64,000 bases of DNA from positions 16,961 through 80,960 of the forward strand of contig JAFSKG010000011.1 in the NCBI GenBank assembly GCA_017449075.1, given 5' to 3'. How positions within the stretch are numbered: position 1 is the first letter of the stretch; each line of letters begins with the position of its first letter. This DNA is from Lachnospiraceae bacterium. GTDB taxonomy: Bacteria > Bacillota > Clostridia > Lachnospirales > Lachnospiraceae. The notes under the pieces are model-generated. The model was not told the origin of the DNA. It saw nothing but the letters and a program-made list of their open reading frames with translations, and did not search any database. Positions 43,078 through 52,435 of this stretch are shown here, one piece after another. A program made the translations under genes and the position numbers.

Positions 43078-44211
43078 CTATACCCCCTTCTTTCTTGTTA
43101 ATGTTATTGATTTATCTTCTACATTGTATGTCAGCCGCTCATTCTTGTCCCTTTTCTTATCATTAAGTTTTTCAAGAAATCTCTTTATGATAAGCGCAAA
43201 TGCTGAGAAGTAAATGATAACTGCTACAATTATATCTATGATTTCTTTTGAGAAATGGAACAACTGAAGATAAAAACCTCCTGCCGTCAAATAAGCAATA
43301 AACAGGCCACTGAATATAACACCTATCGGATTACTTACTCCAAGAAGTGCGACTGATATACCATTAAATCCTTCGTTTGGTATTACATCTTTTATCTCTA
43401 TGTGACGGCCTGTACCAGATAAAAGCATTATGCCTCCAGCAAGACCAGCTATAGCTCCTGCTATAACCATAGAGTAAACGATAGATCTATTTTCATTTAT
43501 TCCAGCATACTTACTTGCATTTTTGTTGAGACCGCAGGCCTTTAACTCATATCCAAATGTTGTCTTTTCAAGAATTATATAGAGAATTATAGCTACTACT
43601 ATCGCAATAATTATTCCACTATTTACTGATGAACCATCGAATAATTTATCAAGTCCAAGTTTTGGCAAAGTTGCCACCTTTGGTATGTCCTTTGACTCAT
43701 TTCTCAAAGTATTAAATAATAATTTATTTCCCTTAACTGTCATATTTACCCAAAAGAGTGAAATATAGTTAAGCATGATACAAGTTATAACTTCATTAAC
43801 ATTAAAATATGCTTTCAAAATTCCAGGTATTGCTCCCCAGATAGCACCAAGAAGTGTAGCAAAGAGAAGTCCTACTACCCATTGGAAAGGTCCAAGCTGT
43901 GGACAAGTAAGTCCTATAAATATGCCACCAAATGCACCCATTAAGAATTGCCCTGAGCCACCTATATTGAAAAGTCCTGTCTTAAATGCAAAGCCTACAG
44001 AAAGACCACAGAGAATAAGTGGTGTCGCATAATACAGCACTTGACCTATACCTTTTGCTCCATGAGTTATAGAACCAGTAAGTATAGTTCCAAATCCTGC
44101 CACTGCCTCATTTGGGTTAGAAATCATCAAGATAATAAATCCTATGATAAGACCACAAACTATAGCAGCAAGTGATGAAATAAAAGGAGCAAAATCTTTT
44201 TTCTTTTTCAT
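43078..44211 (-). CDS. nupP: Nucleoside ABC transporter permease (YufP/NupP-like)
   Basis: 377 residues of the BPD_transp_2 family. Motifs include GLSVGFAFKTGLFNIGGSGQFLMGAF and the coupling stretch TTFGYELKACGLNKNASKYAGI. It is longer than its partner because of a cytosolic basic tail (KRDKNERLTYNVEDKSITLTRKKGV in part). One nucleotide separates it from the ATPase gene stop on one side and the second permease on the other. Confidence 0.88.
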   Translation of the reverse strand: MKKKKDFAPFISSLAAIVCGLIIGFIILMISNPNEAVAGFGTILTGSITHGAKGIGQVLYYATPLILCGLSVGFAFKTGLFNIGGSGQFLMGAFGGIFIGLTCPQLGPFQWVVGLLFATLLGAIWGAIPGILKAYFNVNEVITCIMLNYISLFWVNMTVKGNKLLFNTLRNESKDIPKVATLPKLGLDKLFDGSSVNSGIIIAIVVAIILYIILEKTTFGYELKACGLNKNASKYAGINENRSIVYSMVIAGAIAGLAGGIMLLSGTGRHIEIKDVIPNEGFNGISVALLGVSNPIGVIFSGLFIAYLTAGGFYLQLFHFSKEIIDIIVAVIIYFSAFALIIKRFLEKLNDKKRDKNERLTYNVEDKSITLTRKKGV

Positions 44212-44212
44212 A

Positions 44213-45754
44213 TTATGCTACCTCCTTTTTTGGCATTCTCTTTCCGCCAGCCATATAGAGTCCTAGTTCATTTAAGTCAAGATTCTTAACATCTGTAAAC
44301 TCACCAACTATCTCGCCTTCAAACATAACTAATATTCTATCAGCAAGATTCATAACTTCTTCAAGTTCAAATGATACAAGTAAAACCGCTATGCCTTGGT
44401 CACGCTGCTTTACAATATTTTTATGTATATACTCTATAGCACCTACATCAAGACCACGAGTTGGCTGAACTGCTATCATAAGTTTATGCTCTTTGGTCAT
44501 CTCTCTTGCTACAATTATTTTCTGTTGATTTCCTCCAGACATATTTCTAACTATGCTGGAAGGTCCTGACATACTTCTTATATCATAATCTTTTATCATC
44601 TCATCAGTATACTCTGTGATTTCTTTTTGTTTTAAAAATCCTGCATGAGAGAATTTGCTTTCAAAATATTCTTGAAGAACCATATTCTTTTCCATGTTGT
44701 AGTCAAGAACAAGTCCATCTCTATGTCTATCCTCTGGTATATGTGAGATACCATGAGTGTTTTTATATCTGATTGATTTATGAGTGAAATCTTCACCCAT
44801 TATTTTTATAGTACCAGCTTTTAGTGGTTTTGTGCCTGTGATACCTTTTATAAGTTCTGACTGACCATTTCCATCTATACCTGCTATACATACTATCTCA
44901 CCTGCACGGACATCAAAACTTACATCACGAACTTTATCCTTATGTCCTTTTTCACCTGCCACTTCAAGATGACGAACTTCAAGAACAGTAACACCTGGTT
45001 TTGCAGGAGCCTTATCAACTTTGAGGCTTACTTTTCTGCCAACCATCATTTCAGACATCTCTTCTTTACTTACCTTGTCTACATCGACAGTTGCAATAAG
45101 CTTACCTTTTCTAAGTATAGAACATCTATCTGCAACTTCTTTTATCTCATCGAGCTTATGAGAAATAAATAAAATTGATTTTCCTTCTTTTTTCAAATTC
45201 TTTACGATTATCATAAACTCTTGTATCTCTTGAGGAGTTAAAACTGCAGTAGGCTCATCAAAAATCATAATATCATTATTTCTATAGAGCATCTTTAAAA
45301 TTTCTGTTCTCTGCTGCATACCTACAGTTATATCTTCTATCTTCGCATCTAAATCAAGATCAAAGTGATATTTCTCACATATCTCTTCTACTCTCTTTCT
45401 TGCATGATCGAGTTTTAACAAACCAAAATGAGTCTCTTCTACACCAAGTACGATATTCTCAAGGATTGTAAAATTGTGAACCAGCTTAAAATGTTGATGC
45501 ACCATTCCAATCCCAAGCTTATTTGCAGTTACCGCATTGTCTATTATTTCTTTCTTTCCATTGACATATATTTCACCACTATCCATCTTAAAAAGACCAA
45601 ATAGTATACTCATAAGAGTGGATTTTCCAGCACCATTCTCTCCCAAGAGTGCATGGACTTCACCTTTTCTAAGTTGCAAAGTTATGTCATCATTTGCAAC
45701 TTTTCTTGCAAATGTAATGGTTATATGCTTCATTTCTATTGCATAATTTTCCAT
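44213..45754 (-). CDS. nupO: Nucleoside ABC transporter ATPase (two ABC domains)
   Basis: 513 residues with two fused ABC cassettes, as in sugar and nucleoside importers of the CUT2-like class. The first domain has Walker A LLGENGAGKSTLM and Walker B MIFDEPTAVL. The second has a degenerate P-loop, CIAGIDGNGQSELI, but a good signature, RNMSGGNQQKIIVAREM. Such asymmetry is normal in the family. It follows the binding-protein gene across a hairpin that probably lowers expression relative to the lipoprotein. Confidence 0.92.
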   Translation of the reverse strand: MENYAIEMKHITITFARKVANDDITLQLRKGEVHALLGENGAGKSTLMSILFGLFKMDSGEIYVNGKKEIIDNAVTANKLGIGMVHQHFKLVHNFTILENIVLGVEETHFGLLKLDHARKRVEEICEKYHFDLDLDAKIEDITVGMQQRTEILKMLYRNNDIMIFDEPTAVLTPQEIQEFMIIVKNLKKEGKSILFISHKLDEIKEVADRCSILRKGKLIATVDVDKVSKEEMSEMMVGRKVSLKVDKAPAKPGVTVLEVRHLEVAGEKGHKDKVRDVSFDVRAGEIVCIAGIDGNGQSELIKGITGTKPLKAGTIKIMGEDFTHKSIRYKNTHGISHIPEDRHRDGLVLDYNMEKNMVLQEYFESKFSHAGFLKQKEITEYTDEMIKDYDIRSMSGPSSIVRNMSGGNQQKIIVAREMTKEHKLMIAVQPTRGLDVGAIEYIHKNIVKQRDQGIAVLLVSFELEEVMNLADRILVMFEGEIVGEFTDVKNLDLNELGLYMAGGKRMPKKEVA

Positions 45755-45768
45755 GTGTGCTCCTTATA

Positions 45769-45802
45769 TAAAAAATAGGACCCATATTAAATGAGTCCTA
45801 TT
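45769..45802 (-). terminator. Attenuating terminator between the binding protein and the ABC genes
   Basis: On the minus strand AATAGGACTCAT and ATGGGTCCTATT form a 12-bp stem around TTAAT, followed by TTTT. Placed inside the operon it would let some polymerase through, giving excess lipoprotein over transporter core. Confidence 0.75.
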
Positions 45803-45817
45803 AAAAATAAATATAAA

Positions 45818-46948
45818 TTACTCGATGAATTTAACTTTTGTGTTAGTTAATTCTTTTAATGCTGTCTCAGGGTTGTAATCTGTTACATCGTTAAATATTT
45901 TATACTTTCCTGCTTTTAAATCATTGTATAATGCATCATAATCAGCTTTAGTAAATTTCTCAAACTTTGCATGATCCATAGCAGCACCAACACCATTATT
46001 CTTTACGCTGAATACAGATGTCTTTCCACCTGGGAAGCTACCGTTGTAGAACATTGTGATACCATCATAAACTGAATTTGAAAGAAGCTTTATAGCAGAT
46101 GTAATAACTGTATCACTCTCTGAATATTGATCAACATCAACACCGATAACTTTTGCAACAAATTTTCCTTCTTGTTGATTTTTTCCTTCTGCTGCGCTCA
46201 TTGCTGAGTTACCAACTGCACCACCGCAACCAAATACTACTTCTGTGCCAGCATTGTACCAAGAAGCTGCTAAGCTTTGCGCTTCTGGAGTAGCTGCAAA
46301 TGCTCCTGTGTAGTTATAAACTACTTCACAGTTTTCACCAAGTTCTTTTGCTGCTGCATCTGCACCTTGAATATATCCAAAACCAAAACGAATAACTGCA
46401 GGAACTGACATACCACCTAAGAATCCAAGTTTAGTATTGCCATCTTTAACTGCTGCATAACCAGCAAGGAATCCCGCTTCGTCTTCTTGATAAAGAATAG
46501 GCATTGTGTTGTTCTCTGTCTTATAAGTGCTGTAATCTGCTGTATGAGGTTCACCATCAAGAAGAATGAAGTGAACATCTGGATATTTTGTCTGAGCAAG
46601 ATATACTGGCTCTTCAAATAAGAATCCTGGGCAAACTACAAGTTTTGCTCCACCTTCAATAGCAAGTTCAATTGTCTCGAAGTAAGCATTTGTTCCTGCC
46701 TCTTGTGGTTGATAATACTTGTGAGAAATTCCTTTCTCTGTAGCATATTTTACAAGTCCTTCCCATGCACCTTGGTTAAATGACTTATCATCAATTGTTC
46801 CAAGGTCTGTAACGAGTGCAAGTTCAAAAGTCTCTTTCTTTGATGCTGCTGCTCCTGAATCAGCACTAGTTGCTGCTTGCTTTTGTCCACATGCTACAAG
46901 TGACAAAACCATCATAAGTGCTAATACACTAGATAATAATTTTTTCAT
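45818..46948 (-). CDS. nupN: BMP-family nucleoside-binding lipoprotein
   Basis: 376 residues. A lipoprotein signal peptide with lipobox SLVACG precedes the mature Cys. The Med/BMP fold (PF02608) shows LALVTDLGTIDDKSFNQGAWEGL and VIGVDVDQYSESDTVITSAIK. Members bind purine or pyrimidine nucleosides outside the membrane and deliver them to the ABC core. ATG 46948 is chosen because GGAGGAAAA precedes it; a longer frame from 46993 starts before the ribosome binding site. It leads the importer-deoC operon. Confidence 0.92.
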   Translation of the reverse strand: MKKLLSSVLALMMVLSLVACGQKQAATSADSGAAASKKETFELALVTDLGTIDDKSFNQGAWEGLVKYATEKGISHKYYQPQEAGTNAYFETIELAIEGGAKLVVCPGFLFEEPVYLAQTKYPDVHFILLDGEPHTADYSTYKTENNTMPILYQEDEAGFLAGYAAVKDGNTKLGFLGGMSVPAVIRFGFGYIQGADAAAKELGENCEVVYNYTGAFAATPEAQSLAASWYNAGTEVVFGCGGAVGNSAMSAAEGKNQQEGKFVAKVIGVDVDQYSESDTVITSAIKLLSNSVYDGITMFYNGSFPGGKTSVFSVKNNGVGAAMDHAKFEKFTKADYDALYNDLKAGKYKIFNDVTDYNPETALKELTNTKVKFIE

Positions 46949-46978
46949 GATAAATTTTCCTCCGAAAATTTTTATTTT

Positions 46979-47007
46979 ATTATAGAAACTCAAATTCTAG
47001 TTTCTTA
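46979..47007 (-). promoter_or_regulatory. Promoter of the nucleoside importer operon with overlapping palindrome
   Basis: On the minus strand TATAAT (46984-46979) has a weak TAAGAA -35 box 17 bp upstream. The spacer is occupied by an inverted repeat, AGAAACT and AGTTTCT (46984-47005). That position suits a repressor operator. Confidence 0.5.
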
Positions 47008-47057
47008 AAATACTCTTAATATTTTAACACATTTTTCATAAATAATATAGTGCTTTT

Positions 47058-48773
47058 TTACCTTGTCCCACCACCAGAGCCACCGCCTGAAAAACCTCCT
47101 CCACCACCAATAGATGATGCTCCACCAAGGCCCTTTGCCGCCATAGTAGCAGCACGCGCTATCTCAGCAGCCCTTCTTGCATTATATGTACTATAATACA
47201 AATTTCTAAAGTAAATATCTGATACATAGTATGTTCGTGTTATCTTTTCTATCTCAACTAACTTATCAGGATATACTTCCTTAAGCTCAGATAAAACCTT
47301 CTTTGCTATGCCAAAGAGTGTAGCATAGACCATCAGGTCTTCCCAAATTATGCCCTCCATTACACCTCGCTCATTTATAAGTGTGAACTCGTCTAAGAAT
47401 TTTCTAAGCCCATAAGTTTCAGACAATTCTTTTATACCCTTTTCATTTAAGTCATTTAATCTATTGCCACCTACTCTATTGTAGCAACCCTCTTGATTAA
47501 GTGCGTTTCGTCCTTTGGTATCAAGCGACTTAATATAATCTATAAGTGCTTCATAATTTTTCTGCGCATACTTTTTTAATTCATTTTCTTGAAGTATTCC
47601 GTCGTCACCTGCCGCTCTGATTATTATGTCATATAATTCTCTTAAGATTGGATCTTCTGGTTCTTTGCCAACCCTAAGACTTGTGTTAATTTTTTCTTTT
47701 CCAAATAATCCATATGACTTTTCTTGTAATGGCTCAAGGTTGCCATTATTAATAAGTTTCATAATGATGGCGCCTACGACATTTGTCTCTTTATTTTTCC
47801 AAATATCAAAATCTTTATATAGTATATGCGTCATCACTAAGTTTCCGCCATTTGGATTGTCCCTAAAATAATTTCCTTCTTTATAAAATGTTTTTAGCGC
47901 TGCTTTTCTTTTTACTTTTGAAACTATTGATGCAATAATACTTATAAAAAATGCTCCAAATATTATTGCAAAAAATATTTCAGCTAGCGATAAACCGCTT
48001 TGCTGTTTTAGAGTTTCAGCATAACTACTATCTTCAAGCGCTACATTTAATATTGCATCTTCAAAAGTATCATTGACGCTTACATTTGGTGTTATAAGCC
48101 CTTTATAGATTTGAAGAGTTACATTCATATAGTTACTACCGTTTAGTGGGCTCGTACTATATGCGACAGCACAACCTTCTTCAGAAAAGACTACCATTCC
48201 GTCAAACCCAAAACCCCAAATTCTCGCATTATCTGTAGAGAGTTTTTTATCATCATCAACTTTAATTCTCAAATTGACATTGCTTGGGAATGTTCTCATG
48301 TTAGGATTTACAAATTGAAAGTTAAATCCATCTGCATCCATATAAGACTTAACAAGTGGATCTATGTCATAAGAAAATGTATAGATATTATTTCCATATT
48401 CAGATATGCCAAAACAGAGTTCTAAACCATTATTTGTATAGTTAATTCCAGATCTCCACTTCTTATTTTCAAAGCTCCAGTCTACATTCCAACCATCTGC
48501 CGAAAGATATTCTCGATTGCCTTTCCAAACTTTTAAATTTTTAACTATAAGATTTTTGTCTTCTATAGGAAGATAAACTTCCGTCCCTTCGTCAAATGTT
48601 CCAACCCACCTCTGTGTAATGGTTGCGCTACCATTTTGATGTATTGCCACATCTATGTCCATAGTATCGACGTGGTTCTTGGCGTACGAAGGTAGACACA
48701 CGAAAACTGATATGAACATAATTGTCATAGCCAGAAGTGCCGTCTTATTGAATTTTTTAATTAAATTAATCAT
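47058..48773 (-). CDS. DUF2207 membrane protein
   Basis: 571 residues. A signal peptide (ending CLPSYA) is followed by the DUF2207 extracytoplasmic domain, starting HVDTMDIDVAIHQNGSATITQRW. A membrane helix lies about 265-285 (LAEIFFAIIFGAFFISIIASI). A large cytosolic part ends in a glycine-rich tail, SSIGGGGGFSGGGSGGGTR. This tail is typical of the DUF2207 family, which is often encoded with LemA as here. Function is not established. The gene is separated from lemA by a 184-nt inverted repeat element. Confidence 0.88.
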   Translation of the reverse strand: MINLIKKFNKTALLAMTIMFISVFVCLPSYAKNHVDTMDIDVAIHQNGSATITQRWVGTFDEGTEVYLPIEDKNLIVKNLKVWKGNREYLSADGWNVDWSFENKKWRSGINYTNNGLELCFGISEYGNNIYTFSYDIDPLVKSYMDADGFNFQFVNPNMRTFPSNVNLRIKVDDDKKLSTDNARIWGFGFDGMVVFSEEGCAVAYSTSPLNGSNYMNVTLQIYKGLITPNVSVNDTFEDAILNVALEDSSYAETLKQQSGLSLAEIFFAIIFGAFFISIIASIVSKVKRKAALKTFYKEGNYFRDNPNGGNLVMTHILYKDFDIWKNKETNVVGAIIMKLINNGNLEPLQEKSYGLFGKEKINTSLRVGKEPEDPILRELYDIIIRAAGDDGILQENELKKYAQKNYEALIDYIKSLDTKGRNALNQEGCYNRVGGNRLNDLNEKGIKELSETYGLRKFLDEFTLINERGVMEGIIWEDLMVYATLFGIAKKVLSELKEVYPDKLVEIEKITRTYYVSDIYFRNLYYSTYNARRAAEIARAATMAAKGLGGASSIGGGGGFSGGGSGGGTR

Positions 48774-48786
48774 TGATTTGTATTAA

Positions 48787-48970
48787 TTTGCAACTCTCTC
48801 GTAAAAATAGTTGGAGCTAAAACTGATTTTCACAAACGATGACGAAGTTCGAGCCTTAGAGTTTTAGCACTGTCTGAGCGCAGCGAGTTTGCAAAACTCT
48901 TGGCGAGAACGAGGCAGAGCTTTATATGAAAATCTTGTTTTAGCGACCTATTTTGAGAGAGAGTTGCAAA
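48787..48970. repeat. 184-nt imperfect inverted repeat (MITE-like element or structured RNA)
   Basis: TTTGCAACTCTCTC (48787-48800) and GAGAGAGTTGCAAA (48957-48970) are perfect 14-bp terminal arms. Inner pairs continue as AAATAG/CTATTT, GCTAAAAC/GTTTTAGC, GATTTTCA/TGAAAATC, GTTCGAGCC/GGCGAGAAC and AGAGTTTT/AAAACTCT, with apical GTCTGAGCGCAGCGAG. Almost the whole length can fold into one long hairpin. No open frame lies in it. Confidence 0.85.
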
Positions 48971-48992
48971 TAATTATATTAATAATTTTAAA

Positions 48993-49541
48993 TTATTTCA
49001 TTGATGGCATATCAGACTTTGCGCTATCAGTTTGCAAATAGTCCCTTGCTACTATTCCACACATAGGAGCCACAAGAGATGTTGGGAACATTCTTATAGT
49101 TCTATTAAGCTTAGTTACAGCATCGTTATATACGAGACGACTTTGACGAACCTTAGTCTCATAATCATTTAATGAATTCATCAAGTTTTGATAATTTGTG
49201 TTTGACTTTAAATCAGGATATGCTTCAGCAACTGCCATAATCTTTCCCATTGCTTCAGTTATCATATTTTCCTGAGCTTCTACTTCAGAAGCCTTACTGT
49301 GACTTCCGATAGTTGTTCTCATCTTGATTACATCTGAGAGAGTCTTATACTCATGCTCATTGTAACCTTTTACAAGGTCAAGAAGACCTGTGAGTGCGTC
49401 AAATCTTGAAGTAAGATTTACTCCGATTTGGCTCATTGCATTGTTTACGTTTTCATCAAGTGACACAAGCATTCTTTGAACACTTATAAACCACAAAACT
49501 ACTATTAATACTATCGCTACTACTATAATTACTCCTTGCAT
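48993..49541 (-). CDS. lemA: LemA family protein
   Basis: 182 residues. One N-terminal membrane helix (VIIVVAIVLIVVLWFISVQ) is followed by the helical LemA domain: NVNNAMSQIGVNLTSRFDALTGLLDLVKGY and AYPDLKSNTNYQNLMNSLNDYE. AGGAGGA 8 nt upstream sets the start. LemA proteins are widespread, membrane-bound and of unknown function, commonly next to DUF2207 genes as here. Confidence 0.93.
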   Translation of the reverse strand: MQGVIIVVAIVLIVVLWFISVQRMLVSLDENVNNAMSQIGVNLTSRFDALTGLLDLVKGYNEHEYKTLSDVIKMRTTIGSHSKASEVEAQENMITEAMGKIMAVAEAYPDLKSNTNYQNLMNSLNDYETKVRQSRLVYNDAVTKLNRTIRMFPTSLVAPMCGIVARDYLQTDSAKSDMPSMK

Positions 49542-49570
49542 ATTTTTATCCTCCTAAATATTTTCTAATT

Positions 49571-50683
49571 TTATGATGTTTTAATTATATCTGCATTTTC
49601 TTCTTCTCTGTCATAAGTAATTTTATACTTTATTGACTTTGTAGAACCAGATTTTGGTTTTATGCTTCCGCTTATATTAATTACTATAGATGTTCTTTTG
49701 ACTGTTCCAAGTGTTGCACTTGTAAATGTTACTGATTTTGGTAGTGTAGAGTACTCTTCCACTATTCCACTTACATCTTCAAACCATACATCCATTATCT
49801 CTTCTATACAAGAATTTAAAGTTTCTGTTTCTTCGTCTGTAGCTCCTATCATTATAGGTTTTAATAATGTAATAGTGCATTCATAATCTTCTCCATCTAT
49901 ATAGTCTACAAACTTTTCTGTTCTTGCTATTTTAACTTCTCTTGTAACTTCATTCGTTGGTTCATTTACAGCAGGTGCAACCACTATTCCTGCACCTGGT
50001 CCTTCTACAGCTGCTGACACAGTTGAACCTCCTGTTATATTTATAGCATTTGCATAAGGTGCTGCATATATTGGTGCAACTGTTGGAGCTTGCGTCTCAT
50101 AAATAGGTGTTGCTTGTCCTACCTGAGTTGGAACTACTTGAGTTACTGTTGGTGCTATTGTTTGCACAGGCTGTGCCTTCGTAGTAGGTGCTGTTGTAGT
50201 TGGTGCTATTGTAGTCGACTCTTGTTCAGTAGAAAGTCTAAGTTCTCCATTTGCATTTGCAATATATTCTACTCCATCTATTTTTTTGATATTTCTACTT
50301 GTCTTATCTACATAGAGTATTCCGTCATCATCAAAATAGTATTTCTTTCCATCTATCTCTCTAATTTTACCTTTTACAAGATCTCCAAGGCTTCCAAAAT
50401 ATCCATAGTTTCCATCATTGTCTATTATCGCCCAAGTATCTTTTACTTTATGACCTTCATTGTCTACATAATAAAGTTTGTTATTTACTTCGACAAGTGT
50501 GTTTCTCACAACCTGACCTGATGAAATATAAGTTTCTACTCCATCACGTAATTCGAAATGCCCTTCAGTATTACCTTTTATTTTTTTTCTAAATGAGATA
50601 AAGTTAATACTTAATGCTAATACCAATACTACTATAATTGCAATTAATACTATTAGTATAACTTTTCCCTTATTCTTTTCCAT
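49571..50683 (-). CDS. Membrane-anchored protein with wall-binding-type repeats and a C-terminal alpha/beta domain
   Basis: 370 residues. A single N-terminal anchor (about 9-30) precedes repeats of the choline/glucan-binding type at about 45-150, e.g. NNKLYYVDNEGHKVKDTW and DGKKYYFDDDGILYVDK. A Thr/Pro/Ala-rich linker (about 155-245) leads to a C-terminal domain (about 255-370) with CTITLLKPIMIGATDEETETLN. The same layout of anchor, repeats and a domain with P-[IV]-[MI]-x-G then a spaced I/L-N recurs in the proteins at 53423 and 58388. The domain may be RsiV/DUF3298-like, but I cannot confirm this. Probably an envelope protein; 29 nt upstream of lemA. Confidence 0.7.
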   Translation of the reverse strand: MEKNKGKVILIVLIAIIVVLVLALSINFISFRKKIKGNTEGHFELRDGVETYISSGQVVRNTLVEVNNKLYYVDNEGHKVKDTWAIIDNDGNYGYFGSLGDLVKGKIREIDGKKYYFDDDGILYVDKTSRNIKKIDGVEYIANANGELRLSTEQESTTIAPTTTAPTTKAQPVQTIAPTVTQVVPTQVGQATPIYETQAPTVAPIYAAPYANAINITGGSTVSAAVEGPGAGIVVAPAVNEPTNEVTREVKIARTEKFVDYIDGEDYECTITLLKPIMIGATDEETETLNSCIEEIMDVWFEDVSGIVEEYSTLPKSVTFTSATLGTVKRTSIVINISGSIKPKSGSTKSIKYKITYDREEENADIIKTS

Positions 50684-50739
50684 ACAATATCTCCTTACAT
50701 AGCATAAGCAATATTCAATTAATAATTATATCATAAAGT

Positions 50740-50768
50740 TTGTTTTTTTTCATCTTATATTGTATAAT
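50740..50768 (+). promoter_or_regulatory. murG promoter giving a probable leaderless mRNA
   Basis: TTGTTT (50740-50745), 17 bp, TATAAT (50763-50768). The murG ATG starts at 50776, at the expected transcription start, without a Shine-Dalgarno sequence. Confidence 0.65.
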
Positions 50769-50775
50769 TTCAAAT

Positions 50776-51840
50776 ATGAAAAAAATTGCGCTTACGGGTG
50801 GTGGAACTGCAGGACATATAACACCAAATCTTGCACTTATACCAGAGCTCAAAAAGAGAAAATTTGATATTATCTACATAGGTAGTAAAAATGGTATGGA
50901 AAAGGAAATCATTGAAAAAAGAGGCATACCATTTTTTGGTATCACTGCAGACAAATTAAGACGATATCTAGATGTAAAAAATTTCTTTATGCCTGCAAAT
51001 GTCATAAAAGGAATAAAAGACGCCATCGCAGTTTTAAAAGAAAATAAAGTCGATGTTGTTTTTTCAAAAGGTGGCTATGTGTCAGTTCCCGTAGTCATAG
51101 CTGCTGCAAGACTTAGAATTCCCGTAATTTCTCACGAAGCAGATTTTACGCCGGGACTTGCCAATAAAATTGCAACTCCTTTTTCTAAATTTGTCTGTTG
51201 CAATTTTGAAGAAACTACAAAATCACTTGGAAAAAAAGGTGTGTTTACAGGTTGTCCTATAAGAAATGAGCTTTTATCTGGAAACAAAAAAAAAGGTTTA
51301 GAATTTTTAAAGTTTAAAGAAAAAAAACCTATACTCTTTGTAACCGGAGGAAGTCTTGGTTCAAAATATATAAATGATTTAGTGCGAAACAATCTATCAG
51401 AAATTCTAAAAGAATTTAATGTTGTTCATTCATGTGGCAAAGGAAAACTTGATAAAAACATACACGAAAATGGATATAGACAATTTGAACTTTTAACAAC
51501 AGAACTTCCTGATGTATTTGCAGCAACTGACTTAGTCATAAGTCGTGCAGGCGCCAATGTTCTCTTTGAACTACTTGCACTAAAAAAGCCCAATCTTCTC
51601 ATCCCTCTTTCTACAAAAGCATCAAGAGGTGATCAAATATTAAATGCCAATAGTTTTATGAGAAAGAATTATTCTGTAGTTCTATTAGAAGAAGATCAAG
51701 ACAAGAATCCAGAATTGTTTTTCAAGAAATTAGGAGAATTAAATACAAGAAAAAACGAAATGATTGCAGCTATGAAAACCTCAACTGAAATCAATGCAAT
51801 AAATAATATCTGTGATCTAATTGAAAAAGAGGCTTTATAA
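50776..51840 (+). CDS. murG: UDP-N-acetylglucosamine transferase MurG
   Basis: 354 residues. It adds GlcNAc to lipid I on the inner face of the membrane to make lipid II for peptidoglycan. Signatures are GGGTAGH (8-14), SKGGYVSVPVVIAA, SHEADFTPGLANKI, VTGGSLGS and the UDP-binding SRAGANVLFELLALKKPNLLIP. The family more often has SHEQN where SHEAD appears here, as in a divergent Clostridial MurG group. The start is the ATG at 50776, not the upstream in-frame TTT-rich codons inside the promoter. Its stop codon lies within a terminator stem. Confidence 0.93.
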   Translation: MKKIALTGGGTAGHITPNLALIPELKKRKFDIIYIGSKNGMEKEIIEKRGIPFFGITADKLRRYLDVKNFFMPANVIKGIKDAIAVLKENKVDVVFSKGGYVSVPVVIAAARLRIPVISHEADFTPGLANKIATPFSKFVCCNFEETTKSLGKKGVFTGCPIRNELLSGNKKKGLEFLKFKEKKPILFVTGGSLGSKYINDLVRNNLSEILKEFNVVHSCGKGKLDKNIHENGYRQFELLTTELPDVFAATDLVISRAGANVLFELLALKKPNLLIPLSTKASRGDQILNANSFMRKNYSVVLLEEDQDKNPELFFKKLGELNTRKNEMIAAMKTSTEINAINNICDLIEKEAL

Positions 51841-51851
51841 GCCTCTTTTTT
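51824..51851. terminator. Bidirectional terminator overlapping the murG and xpt 3' ends
   Basis: AAAAAGAGGCTT and AAGCCTCTTTTT around TAT. It includes the murG stop and the end of the convergent xpt frame. Confidence 0.88.
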
Positions 51852-52428
51852 AATTTCTAAACTCTATTGTCTGTTTTGTTTCATCAGCATTTTCTATGAT
51901 AGCTAAAGATTCTAGATGAATTCCTCTGTCTCTTAACTCTTTTCCACCTGGCTGGAATCCTTTTTCTATAACTACACCGCAGCCTACAAGATTTGCTTTT
52001 GCATCTTCAACTATCTTTACTAAACCATTTAAGGCAGCTCCATTTGCTAAAAAATCATCTATTAACAAGACATTGTCATTTTCTCGTATAAAATCTTTTG
52101 ATACTCTTATATCATATTCTTCTCTTCTGGTATATGAAAAAACTTTCGCCTCATAAAAATCTTTTGACTGATTTAACGATTTACCCTTCTTAGCAAACAC
52201 AAGACGGCAGTTGAAACACTCTGCCACAAAACAAGCTATTGCAATACCTGACGACTCAATTGTAAGCACCTTATCTACCTTATCGTTTTTGAATCTCTCA
52301 TGAAATGCTTCGCCAATTTTTTTCAAAAACGAAACATCAACTTGATGATTCAAAAATGAATCGACTTTTACTATGTTATTAGGACAAACTTTTCCTTCTT
52401 TTAAAATTTTTTCTTTTAATTCTTTCAT
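51850..52428 (-). CDS. xpt: Xanthine phosphoribosyltransferase
   Basis: 192 residues, close to the Bacillus enzyme length. It makes XMP from xanthine and PRPP. The PRPP loop is VLLIDDFLANGAAL; IESSGIAIACFVAE and VFAKKGKSLN are the other family blocks. The start is ATG 52428, 7 nt after the guaA stop, with GGGAG ahead; a longer frame overlapping guaA lacks support. XMP is the substrate of the GuaA protein encoded just upstream, so the pair forms a xanthine-to-GMP salvage unit. Confidence 0.92.
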   Translation of the reverse strand: MKELKEKILKEGKVCPNNIVKVDSFLNHQVDVSFLKKIGEAFHERFKNDKVDKVLTIESSGIAIACFVAECFNCRLVFAKKGKSLNQSKDFYEAKVFSYTRREEYDIRVSKDFIRENDNVLLIDDFLANGAALNGLVKIVEDAKANLVGCGVVIEKGFQPGGKELRDRGIHLESLAIIENADETKQTIEFRN

Positions 52429-52435
52429 ATCTACA

